A DNA stretch of 64,000 nucleotides from Gemmatimonadota bacterium. Lineage in GTDB: Bacteria > Gemmatimonadota > Gemmatimonadetes > Gemmatimonadales > Gemmatimonadaceae. The notes beneath the pieces were generated by a model, which was not told the origin of the DNA, did no database searches, and saw only the letters and a list, made by a program, of their open reading frames with translations. The position numbers and the translations under genes were made by a program. Where the stretch lies: contig JAIOPJ010000055.1 of the NCBI GenBank assembly GCA_021413975.1, forward strand, positions 117,342 through 181,341, written 5' to 3'. The first letter of the stretch is position 1. Each line of letters opens with the position of its first letter. Below are positions 8,705-16,280 of the stretch, one piece after another.

Positions 8705-9619
8705 TCAGGGGATCCTGCGTCCCTGCGCCGCGGTCCAGAGTGCGTACCAGTCCTCTCGGCTCAGCGTGATCGACGCGGCACGCACCGCGCTCTCGATCCG
8801 TTCGATCCTGTTGCTCCCGATGATCGGCATGGGCCGCGAGGGATGCGCGAGGATCCACGCGAACGCCAACTGGTCGACCGTGGCGCCGTCGTAGCGAGGT
8901 GCCATCTCCGCCGCCGCCTGCTGCACCCGCACGCCGGCTTCGTCGTCGCGCCGCATGAGGCGCCCCTGACCCAGTGGTGACCACGCCATCGGCTTGATGC
9001 CCAGACGCTGGCACTGGTCGGTGACGCCGTCGAAGATCGGGTCCATGCGGAGCAGGCTGAACTCGACCTGATTGGTGACCAGCGGCTGGCTCACCCGCGC
9101 GTCGAGCGCCTCGAGCTGATGGACGTTGTAGTTCGAGACGCCGGCGCAGCGGATCTTGCCGTCCTTCAGCAGTCTGTTGAGCCCCTCGGCCGTGTCGTCG
9201 GGGCTCGTGAGCCAGTCCGGCCGGTGGACGAGCAACAGGTCGAGGTGGTCGACGCCGAGGAACCGGAGTGACTTCTCGGCGCTCTTGATGAGCCGCGCGC
9301 CCGAGGCGTCGTAGTAGGAGACCTTCCGGTTCGGGTGGAAGGCGTTCGGCACGTAGATGCCGGCCTTGGTGACGATTTCGAGCCGGGCGCGCAGTCCCTT
9401 GTCGAGCGCCAGGGCCGCGCCGATCGCCTCCTCCACGCGGTAGCCGCCGTAGATCTCGGCGGTGTCGATGGTGGTCAGGCCCAGGTCGGCGCAGCGCTGG
9501 AGGCGCTCGAGGAGGGCGCGCGGCGTGGGGTGCTCGGCGTCGTTGAGCAGGCGCCAGGTGCCGTAGGCGAGGCGGGAGAACTCGGGGCCGGCTTGGGCGA
9601 GGCGGAGGCGGGGGAGCAT
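8705..9619 (-). CDS. Aldo/keto reductase, YdhF-like
   Basis: NADPH-dependent oxidoreductase of 304 aa with a TIM-barrel fold. Catalytic tetrad elements are visible: Asp and Tyr in TTIDTAEIYGGYRVEEAIG, Lys in IVTKAGIYV, and His in LDLLLVHRPDWL. The C-terminal cofactor-binding part has MPIIGSNRIERIESAVRA. Overall similarity is to the YdhF group, whose substrate is not established. ATG 9619 fits the family N-terminus; longer in-frame extensions run into the toxin-antitoxin promoter. It converges with the VWA-like gene, 9 bases apart. Confidence 0.88.
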   Translation of the reverse strand: MLPRLRLAQAGPEFSRLAYGTWRLLNDAEHPTPRALLERLQRCADLGLTTIDTAEIYGGYRVEEAIGAALALDKGLRARLEIVTKAGIYVPNAFHPNRKVSYYDASGARLIKSAEKSLRFLGVDHLDLLLVHRPDWLTSPDDTAEGLNRLLKDGKIRCAGVSNYNVHQLEALDARVSQPLVTNQVEFSLLRMDPIFDGVTDQCQRLGIKPMAWSPLGQGRLMRRDDEAGVRVQQAAAEMAPRYDGATVDQLAFAWILAHPSRPMPIIGSNRIERIESAVRAASITLSREDWYALWTAAQGRRIP

Positions 9620-9626
9620 GGGCGAG

Positions 9627-9632
9627 AAGATA
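9627..9632 (-). promoter_or_regulatory. -10-like box TATCTT before the aldo/keto reductase
   Basis: On the minus strand TATCTT ends 7 bases before the ATG at 9619. There is no Shine-Dalgarno site, which fits a leaderless start like that proposed for murC. Confidence 0.4.
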
Positions 9633-9720
9633 TCAGGATGGCGGGGGCGGGAATCGGGTTGGGCGCTGCGCACTCGGTAGGCGTATGCTCGCCCCGCAGC
9701 TCCCACACGTCCTCGGCCTC

Positions 9721-9758
9721 TTGATGAAAGGTACGAAATATTGTACAATGCCAAGTAC
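9721..9758 (+). promoter_or_regulatory. Promoter and operator of the toxin-antitoxin operon
   Basis: TTGATG (9721-9726), a 17-base spacer and TACAAT (9744-9749) form the best sigma-70-type promoter in the window. Overlapping the -10 box is the perfect palindrome ATTGTACAAT (9740-9749). GTAC recurs at 9731, 9743 and 9755, exactly 12 bases apart. Known Phd and YefM operators have TGTACA cores, so this is very likely the autoregulatory site. Confidence 0.75.
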
Positions 9759-9779
9759 AGTATTCTTCAAGAGGCCATC

Positions 9780-10064
9780 GTGCAGCGACTCCAGCCCAGC
9801 CGAGACATCCAGCCCGTGAGCGAGTTCCGCGCGAACGCCGCGAAGTTCATCGAGCAGGTCCGGGAGACCAAGAAGCCGTTGGTGATCTCCCAGCATGGCC
9901 GCGGGGCGGCGGTGCTGGTGGATTACGACGTCTATCATGATCTGCTGGATGAGCTCGAGGTGCGTCGCGCGCTCGCGCAGTCGGAAGCGGATCGGCGTGC
10001 GGGCAAGGTGGGTCGGCCGAACGAGGAAGTGATGCAGGAGCTGCGAGAGCGCTTCGGGCTCTGA
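9780..10064 (+). CDS. Phd/YefM-family antitoxin
   Basis: Antitoxin of a type II toxin-antitoxin pair, 94 aa. The N-terminal DNA-binding fold has IQPVSEFRANAAKFIEQV and the conserved PLVISQHGRGAAVLVDYDVY. The C-terminal part (EADRRAGKVGRPNEEVMQEL) would wrap the toxin. GTG 9780 is chosen because AAGAGG (9769-9774) stands 5 bases ahead; an ATG at 9741 lies inside the promoter. It binds the TGTACA operator upstream by analogy with YefM. The toxin gene follows directly. Confidence 0.9.
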   Translation: MQRLQPSRDIQPVSEFRANAAKFIEQVRETKKPLVISQHGRGAAVLVDYDVYHDLLDELEVRRALAQSEADRRAGKVGRPNEEVMQELRERFGL

Positions 10065-10363
10065 GGCTCACGTGGGAGCCCGCCGCTCATCGATCGCTGG
10101 GGGCGGCGATCGCCTGGTGGATGGAGGTCGACGCGCGGGGGCTCCCCGAGTTCCTCGAGGCACTCCGTTCGGCGCTGGGGCAGATCGATCGATTCCCCTG
10201 GTCGGGGGGAGTCTGGCGTGACGGCGATGATCCGCGCGTTCGCGCGCTTCTGGTCGGGCCGTACTGGCTGATCTACGTCGTTCACGACGAGCATGTCAGC
10301 GTCGAACTACTGCAGCACGCGCGTCGACGTCCAGGCGCAGCGGATCTCACGCTGTTGCCGTGA
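10061..10363 (+). CDS. RelE/ParE-superfamily toxin
   Basis: Small basic toxin after the antitoxin. The full family-like sequence starts RLTWEPAAHRSLGAAIAWW and continues with the beta-sheet core DDPRVRALLVGPYWLIYVV and the C-terminal VSVELLQHARRRPG. The only in-frame ATG is 10121, which would delete the first strand and helix. Codon 10061 is CTG overlapping the antitoxin stop (CTGA), so a coupled CTG start is proposed. If that is wrong, the 80-aa form from 10121 is the fallback. Target (ribosome or gyrase) cannot be told from sequence alone. Confidence 0.75.
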   Translation: MRLTWEPAAHRSLGAAIAWWMEVDARGLPEFLEALRSALGQIDRFPWSGGVWRDGDDPRVRALLVGPYWLIYVVHDEHVSVELLQHARRRPGAADLTLLP

Positions 10364-10385
10364 GCGAAGCGGACGTCCTTCGCAC

Positions 10386-10391
10386 TAAATT
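10386..10391 (+). promoter_or_regulatory. -10-like box TAAATT before ftsY
   Basis: TAAATT ends 8 bases before the ftsY ATG at 10400 with no Shine-Dalgarno site between. It is the most AT-rich point in the local sequence and fits leaderless initiation. Confidence 0.45.
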
Positions 10392-10399
10392 CACCGCCC

Positions 10400-11332
10400 A
10401 TGGCCCTCCTCTTCCGCAAGAAGGACGACACCCCCCGAAAATCGCTCTGGCAGCGCATCAAGGACGTCGCGCTCACCGACGTGGCGGTGCTCGCCCGCGG
10501 CGGAGTCGACCAGGGCTCGCTCGAACTGCTCGAACAGACCCTCCTCGAGGCCGACTTCGGCGTGCCGGTCACGCTGCGGCTCGTCGATTCGGTGAAGCAC
10601 CAGGCCACGCGCGGCACCGTGAAGACACAGGACGAGTTCCTCGGCGCGCTGCGCATCGCGGTCGAAGACGCGCTCAAGGCCGGCAACAGCGATCCCGCGT
10701 TCAGGCTGCCGGTGGAGAAGCCCGCCGTGGTGCTCGTGCTCGGCGTGAACGGTGCGGGCAAGACCACCTTCATCGGCAAGCTCGCGTCCAAGCTCCGCGC
10801 CGAGGGCAAGTCGGTGCTGCTCGGCGCCGGCGACACCTTCCGCGCAGGTGCGATCGATCAGCTGCGCGTCTGGGCCGAGCGCACCAAGAGCGAGTTCGTG
10901 GGCGGCACGCCGGGCGGCGATCCGGCCGCGGTCGCGTGGCAGGCGATCGACGCGGGCGTCGCGCGCGGCGTGGACGTGATCATCATCGACACGGCGGGGC
11001 GACTGCACACGAGCGGCGCGCTGATGGACGAGCTGAAGAAGGTGCAGCGTGTGGTCGAGAAGCGCCTGCCCGGCGCCCCGCATGAGGCGCTGCTCGTGCT
11101 CGACGGCACAGTGGGGCAAAATGCGGTGCAGCAGGCGAGGATCTTCAGCGAGGCCGTGCCGGTCACGGGGATCGTGGTGACCAAGCTCGACGGCACCGCG
11201 CGCGGCGGCGTGGTGCTCGCGGTGCACCAGGCGATCGACGTGCCGGTGAAGTTCATCGGCATGGGGGAGCAGGCGAAGGATCTCGTGGCCTTCGACGCGG
11301 CGACGTTCGCGCGCGAGCTGCTCGAGGGGTGA
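10400..11332 (+). CDS. ftsY: Signal recognition particle receptor FtsY
   Basis: SRP-type GTPase that docks ribosome-SRP complexes at the membrane. After a very short basic N-terminus comes the helical N domain (residues 15-100) and the G domain: [15 protein letters not shown] (G1), [34 protein letters not shown] (G3), [10 protein letters not shown] (G4) and the closing [17 protein letters not shown]. At 310 aa it lacks the long acidic A domain of E. coli, which is common. recG overlaps its stop (GTGA). Confidence 0.96.
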   Translation: MALLFRKKDDTPRKSLWQRIKDVALTDVAVLARGGVDQGSLELLEQTLLEADFGVPVTLRLVDSVKHQATRGTVKTQDEFLGALRIAVEDALKAGNSDPAFRLPVEKPAVVLVLGVNGAGKTTFIGKLASKLRAEGKSVLLGAGDTFRAGAIDQLRVWAERTKSEFVGGTPGGDPAAVAWQAIDAGVARGVDVIIIDTAGRLHTSGALMDELKKVQRVVEKRLPGAPHEALLVLDGTVGQNAVQQARIFSEAVPVTGIVVTKLDGTARGGVVLAVHQAIDVPVKFIGMGEQAKDLVAFDAATFARELLEG

Positions 11333-13425
11333 CGCCCGCCGCCGGTGCGCGCCTCACGCTGGAGACGCCCGTCACCTACCTGAAGGGCGTCGGCCGGCGG
11401 CGGGCCGAACTGCTGAAGCGGTTGAACATCTTCACCGCGCGCGACCTGCTCTTCCACATCCCGCACCGCTACGAGGACGCGAGCACGGTGCAGCAGATCG
11501 CGAAGCTCCGCGTGGGCGACGACGCGACCGTGATCGGCAAGGTGATCTCGAAGGGGATCCTGCCCACGCGGAAGGGTCTGCGCGTCTTCCAGGCCGTGGT
11601 GCAGGACGCGAGCGGCCTGATCGAGGTGGGGTGGCCGGGTCAGCCCTGGCTCGACCGGCAGATCAACCAGGATGATGTGCTGCTGCTGAGCGGCCCGGTG
11701 CGTTTCTTCCACGGCCGCCAGTTCGCGCCGCGCGAGTGGGTGAACCTCGGCAAGGATGCGGACGGCACGAGCGGCGGGCGCGTGCTCTCGGTGTATCCAG
11801 CGACCGAGGGGATGTCGGTGAAGGTGATCCGCGGGCTGATCGAGGCGCATCTCGACGTGCTGTTGCCGCAGGTGGAGGAGTACCTGCCGGCGTGGATGCT
11901 CACCGACGCGGGCGTGCCGTCGCTGCCGGTGGCGCTGGCCGCGGTGCACCGGCCCGTGTCGCTCGCGAGTGCGTTGGCCGGGCGCAACCGGCTCGCCTAC
12001 GAGGAGCTGTTGTTCGTGCACATCCTGCACCGCCGCGCGCGCCAGCTCGCGGCCGAGAAGCGGGACGGGATCGCGTACGTGAACAAGCGCGAGCTCACCA
12101 GCAGGTTCCGCGAGGCGCTGCCCTTCCAGCTCACGAAGGCGCAGGTGCGCTGCGTGCGCGAGATCGTGGCCGACATGTGTTCCGACTCGCGCATGCACCG
12201 GCTGCTGCAGGGCGATGTGGGAGCGGGGAAGACCGTGGTCGCGGTGTTCGCGGCGCTGCTCGCGATGGAGAACGGGTATCAGGTCGCGATCATGGCGCCG
12301 ACCGAACTGCTCGCAGAGCAGCATGCGCGCACGCTCGACAAGCTGCTGGCGCCGCTCGGGATCATCCCCGTGCTCATCACCGGCTCGCGTTCGGCGAAGG
12401 AGCGCAAGCTCGCGGCGACGCGGCTCGAGAGCGGCGAGCCGTTGATCGCGGTCGGCACGCACGCGCTCGTGGCCGACGGGACGAAGTTCGCGAAGCTCGG
12501 GCTCGCGATCATCGACGAGCAGCACCGGTTCGGCGTGGACCAGCGGCGCATCCTCTCCGAGGCGCGCGGTGCCGCGATCAAGCCCGACGTGCTGCTGATG
12601 TCGGCGACGCCGATCCCGCGGTCGCTCGCGCTCACGATGTACGGCGACCTCGGGGTGTCGGTGCTCGACGAGCGGCCGCCCGGGCGGGAGCCGGTCACGA
12701 CGGCGCTCAGGCCGGAGTCGGCGCATGGCAAGGTGTTCGCGTTCGTGAACCGGCAGATCGATGCGGGGCGGCAGGCGTACGTCGTGTATCCGCTCGTGGA
12801 GGAGTCGGAGAAGGTGCAGCTCAAGGCGGCGACGACGGCGTTCGAGGAGCTGACGTCAGGGGCGCTCAAGGGGCGGCGCGTGGCGCTGCTCCACGGGAAG
12901 ATGCCGGCGGACGAGAAGGATGCGGTGATGCGGTCGTTCCGCGACGGGTCGCTCGACGTGCTGGTCGCGACGACGGTGATCGAGGTGGGGATCGATGTGC
13001 CCAATGCTACGGTCATGCTCATCGAGCATCCGGAGCGGTTCGGGTTGTCGCAGCTGCATCAGATGCGCGGGCGGGTGGGGCGCGGGGCGGGGCTCGAGTC
13101 GTACTGCATCCTGCTCGGGGATGTGGGGGAGGAGGCGATGAATCGGTTGCAGGTGTTCCTGGACAGCGAGGATGGGTTCGAGATCGCCCGGGAGGACCTG
13201 CGGTTGCGGGGGATGGGGGATCTGTTCGGCGAGCGGCAGAGTGGGGTGCCGACGTTCCGGGTGGCGGATCCGATCAAGGACGAGGAGCTCTCCGAGGTCG
13301 CGCGCGTTGGCGCGGAGCGGATCCTCGCCGAGGATCCCGAGCTCAAGAGGCCTGCGCACAAGATGATGCAACAAATGTTGGTCAGAGGGTATGGGCGGGC
13401 GTTGGAGATGTTTCGGGTCGGCTAA
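11329..13425 (+). CDS. recG: ATP-dependent DNA helicase RecG
   Basis: Branch-migration helicase that rewinds stalled forks and Holliday junctions. The wedge (OB) domain covers about residues 55-170. The helicase core has GDVGAGKT (Walker A), IIDEQHRFG (DExH), SATPIPRSLALTMYGDL and QMRGRVGRG. The end, ILAEDPELKRP through GYGRALEMFRVG, is the typical RecG tail. The start is GTG overlapping ftsY. Length 698 aa is normal. A decayed copy of its last codons lies at about 15344-15482 beyond the next gene. Confidence 0.96.
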   Translation: MTPAAGARLTLETPVTYLKGVGRRRAELLKRLNIFTARDLLFHIPHRYEDASTVQQIAKLRVGDDATVIGKVISKGILPTRKGLRVFQAVVQDASGLIEVGWPGQPWLDRQINQDDVLLLSGPVRFFHGRQFAPREWVNLGKDADGTSGGRVLSVYPATEGMSVKVIRGLIEAHLDVLLPQVEEYLPAWMLTDAGVPSLPVALAAVHRPVSLASALAGRNRLAYEELLFVHILHRRARQLAAEKRDGIAYVNKRELTSRFREALPFQLTKAQVRCVREIVADMCSDSRMHRLLQGDVGAGKTVVAVFAALLAMENGYQVAIMAPTELLAEQHARTLDKLLAPLGIIPVLITGSRSAKERKLAATRLESGEPLIAVGTHALVADGTKFAKLGLAIIDEQHRFGVDQRRILSEARGAAIKPDVLLMSATPIPRSLALTMYGDLGVSVLDERPPGREPVTTALRPESAHGKVFAFVNRQIDAGRQAYVVYPLVEESEKVQLKAATTAFEELTSGALKGRRVALLHGKMPADEKDAVMRSFRDGSLDVLVATTVIEVGIDVPNATVMLIEHPERFGLSQLHQMRGRVGRGAGLESYCILLGDVGEEAMNRLQVFLDSEDGFEIAREDLRLRGMGDLFGERQSGVPTFRVADPIKDEELSEVARVGAERILAEDPELKRPAHKMMQQMLVRGYGRALEMFRVG

Positions 13426-13468
13426 CGTGCAATCCACTCACGAAGACCGCGCGACGGAGTGACTGAAC

Positions 13469-15196
13469 ATGTTCATCTCGGGAGCATTCGGCTTTTCCGG
13501 CTTTCGAAGCTTTGGTGCAGAGGTGCAGCGACTCAGAGTCCTTGGCAAGGCGAACCTGTTCGCCGGTCCGAACAACAGTGGCAAGTCCAATGTGCTCCGC
13601 TTCATAAAGGAACACTATGGAGCCTGTGTCCAACTCACGCGTAGGACAGATGTCGCGTGGAGGCTGTCAGAACTGGACCAACACATAGGCATGGCCGACT
13701 CGCCTCTGCGTTTTGCCCTCGGTCTGGAGTTCGACGGCGCCGAGCACAATGCGATCCGGGAAAGGCTCGAGAAGACACGTAGCGGCACTCACGCGAGGCA
13801 GGTGCTTGACCGGTTGCTACACGGTCTGAAGGGCGAGGGTTCTCTCGTGTGGTTCGAGTTTCGTCGCGTTGCGAATGCGCTCGAACTACTTAGCGACAGC
13901 GCATGGGAGACGGCGTTGCAGCCTCATGAGTGGCAGACCCTTTGGATCGGACTCACAGGCAGGGGGGCCGGGGACCTCAAAGCGCATTGGATTCCTCAGA
14001 CAATGAATGAGCTTGTTCCCCAGCGGCCCGTGCCAGATGTTGAAATAATCGATGCAGTCAGGCGAGTCGGGCCCCCTGGCGAGAACGCGCAGGGATTCAG
14101 CGGAACTGGGATCATCGACAGGTTGGCGAAGTTGCAGAACCCGTCGAGAGAGCATCAGTTGGACAAAGCTCGATTCGAGAACATCAATCGGTTCGTGCAA
14201 GATGTGCTCGACGACTCCGGAGCACGGATAGAGATTCCGCACTTACGCGACACCGTGCTCGTGCATCAAGGCGGTCGCACGTTGCCACTTGCCAGCCTCG
14301 GCACGGGGGTGCACCAGGTAGTGCTGCTGGCAGCCGCGGCGACGGTACTCGAGAATCACGTCATCTGTCTCGAAGAGCCAGAACTTCACTTGCACCCGAT
14401 GCTGCAGCGAAAGCTCATGCGCTACCTGATGAATCGTTCGACAAATCAGTATTTCATAAGCACCCACTCAGCTGCCCTGCTGGACACGGCTGGCATCAAC
14501 GTCTACCGAGTCTCGCATTCTAGCTCCGCAACGTCGATCGAGCTGGTCGAAACGGACAAGGATCGTTTCGCCGTGTGCGAGCAGCTTGGTTACCATGCAT
14601 CGGACCTTCTGCAGGCGAACTGCATAGTCTGGGTTGAGGGTCCGTCGGATCGGATCTACCTGAAGCACTGGATTGCTTCCGTCGCCCCGGAGTTTCGTGA
14701 GGGCATCGAGTACTCGATCATGTTCTATGGAGGGAGGCTGCTCTCACACTTAGATCCCAACGACTCCGAGGTCAGCGACTTCATCTCGCTACGCCGCCTG
14801 AATAGGCACGTCGTGGTCGTCATGGATAGCGATCGCAAGAAGTCGGCGCAGGAGATCAATGAGACGAAGGTGCGAGTCCTTGCGCAGATTCAGCAGGGTG
14901 GCGGTGTCGGGTGGGTGACGGAGGGAAAGGAAATCGAGAACTATCTGTCTTGGACACTCCTCGACGCGTCGATCCGAAAGCTCCACAGCGATGTCGAGGA
15001 GGTGCCCCGCGTGCGAAAGCACTCTACCGCGACCACGTATGTGCGGACTCAGAAGGCGGAAGTCCGCGAAGTGGACAAGGTAAAGCTGGCCCACACGGTC
15101 GCCGCGAGCCCGGCCGAGCTGGATGTGCTCGATCTTCGAGCGCAAGTGGAGAAGATTGTTTCCTACATTCGACGCGCAAATGTGGGTGTCGCGTAA
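13469..15196 (+). CDS. OLD-family ATPase/TOPRIM endonuclease
   Basis: Putative defence nuclease of 575 aa. An SMC-like ATPase half has Walker A GPNNSGKS (residues 33-40), the merged signature and Walker B ICLEEPELHLHP (about 298) and QYFISTHSAALLD. The C-terminal TOPRIM half has VEGPSD (about 388), MDSD (about 451) and TEGKEIENYL (about 483), all metal-binding residues present. Class 1 OLD proteins such as phage P2 Old act alone; no GajB-like UvrD helicase is beside this one. GGAG at 13456 precedes ATG 13469. Base composition is clearly lower in GC than recG, suggesting transfer. Confidence 0.85.
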   Translation: MFISGAFGFSGFRSFGAEVQRLRVLGKANLFAGPNNSGKSNVLRFIKEHYGACVQLTRRTDVAWRLSELDQHIGMADSPLRFALGLEFDGAEHNAIRERLEKTRSGTHARQVLDRLLHGLKGEGSLVWFEFRRVANALELLSDSAWETALQPHEWQTLWIGLTGRGAGDLKAHWIPQTMNELVPQRPVPDVEIIDAVRRVGPPGENAQGFSGTGIIDRLAKLQNPSREHQLDKARFENINRFVQDVLDDSGARIEIPHLRDTVLVHQGGRTLPLASLGTGVHQVVLLAAAATVLENHVICLEEPELHLHPMLQRKLMRYLMNRSTNQYFISTHSAALLDTAGINVYRVSHSSSATSIELVETDKDRFAVCEQLGYHASDLLQANCIVWVEGPSDRIYLKHWIASVAPEFREGIEYSIMFYGGRLLSHLDPNDSEVSDFISLRRLNRHVVVVMDSDRKKSAQEINETKVRVLAQIQQGGGVGWVTEGKEIENYLSWTLLDASIRKLHSDVEEVPRVRKHSTATTYVRTQKAEVREVDKVKLAHTVAASPAELDVLDLRAQVEKIVSYIRRANVGVA

Positions 15197-15566
15197 CTAA
15201 TGTATCCGCTCGCGCAAACCCCGCACCGTCGCTTTCATTGAAGATGAGACCAAGGGGCGATCAACTCAGTGCCCAGTCGAGCCGACTGCCATGACCGACC
15301 CAAACCTCTCCTCCCTAGTCTGGTCCGTCGCCGACTTTTTGTTTGCCTTGGATTAGTGGGGAGGCTTCTCGCGGAGGGTCCGGAGATTTGTTGCTTCAGC
15401 ACGAGGCGATGCGAAGCCGGGGGTATGGGCGGGCGATGGAGTTATTCCGTGGCAGGTTGTCTACAGAATAGTGCATTCACGTCATGCTACTCTTACCATT
15501 CAGTGGTCCGGTGGCGAGCGTAGGCCCTCGACACGGAGCCCCCACCCAACCTTCCCGGAGTTTCCA
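15197..15566. other. Non-coding gap after the OLD gene
   Basis: From 15197 to about 15340 I see no gene or structure. The rest contains the recG-tail remnant described separately. A GGAG at 15557-15560 serves the following nuclease gene. No promoter is clear. Confidence 0.5.
15344..15482 (+). pseudogene. Decayed second copy of the recG 3' end
   Basis: Reading across two frames gives LVGRLLAEGPE and then RGYGRAMELFRG, matching the recG tail VGAERILAEDPE and RGYGRALEMFR. At DNA level, 15-18 bp blocks match closely: CTCGCGGAGGGTCCGGAG versus the recG equivalent at 15 of 18, and GGGTATGGGCGGGCG perfectly. About 11 bases are missing between the blocks, which shifts the frame. Similarity continues past the stop (GTGCA...TCACG). 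It is far too short to act; it marks a past recombination at recG. Confidence 0.8.
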
Positions 15567-16280
15567 TTGACCTTTCGGCAAGAGCAGATAGGTGAGATTG
15601 AGACCTGGTGCGGCGAGCCGGACTGCAATGCGGCCATCGCCGCACTCCGCGCCCACCTCGATCTCACGCCGATCCCGCGACTCAAGGCAGGGGAGTCCCT
15701 GACGAACGTTCAGGTCGGGAATCTTGGAGAGTCGCTCGCGTACTTGGTGGGAAGGCACGCTCGATTCTCCGAGTCGAGATTCATGATGATGGGCGTCAAC
15801 GCGGGGAATCCACTCGCAAGCGGCTCTCGAACGGGGCTCGATCTGCTCTGGATCGCCTTTCACGAGTCCGACGAGACCCTTGATCATGCTTGGCTACAAG
15901 AGGTGAAGACGACGCGCGACTCAACCAACGCCACGTATCTTGATCAACTTGTTGTGGATCACAAGAAGCTCTTCGCGGAGTCGATTAGTCTCAGCCTTGA
16001 GGCCCGGCTGTGGGAGGCATCGTTTACGTTAAAGAACTCCAATCAAACCCAAGAGCTTGATCGACGAGTTAGAGCGCTCGGCGGTCGAAGCGCCGCAGAG
16101 GTGCGGGGAGTATCTCTCCTCCCGACCGGTGTGCACGACCGCCACGTCGACGCCATCACAGCGATGGAGGACGTGAGATTGACCCTCTTGGACCTTGGCT
16201 GGCGGGAGGAGATGGTGCTTCCGGTCCTCATTGGCATCAGTGCGATTCGTTCGCGATTCGACGAGTTGGTAGTTTCTTGA
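15567..16280 (+). CDS. PD-(D/E)XK-like nuclease, HamA/AbpA-like (DUF1837-type) candidate
   Basis: A protein of 237 aa with a restriction-nuclease-like residue pattern: E55 in VGNLGESLAYLVG, D92 in RTGLDLLWIAF and E112-x-K114 in AWLQEVKTT. This E...D...ExK order, and the Trp-Leu before ExK, recall HamA of Hachiman and AbpA, which also sit directly upstream of a large helicase. TTG 15567 is chosen because GGAG lies 6 bases ahead; a GTG at 15471 falls in the recG remnant. The helicase start overlaps its stop. The family assignment is from memory of the motifs, so it is tentative. Confidence 0.62.
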   Translation: MTFRQEQIGEIETWCGEPDCNAAIAALRAHLDLTPIPRLKAGESLTNVQVGNLGESLAYLVGRHARFSESRFMMMGVNAGNPLASGSRTGLDLLWIAFHESDETLDHAWLQEVKTTRDSTNATYLDQLVVDHKKLFAESISLSLEARLWEASFTLKNSNQTQELDRRVRALGGRSAAEVRGVSLLPTGVHDRHVDAITAMEDVRLTLLDLGWREEMVLPVLIGISAIRSRFDELVVS

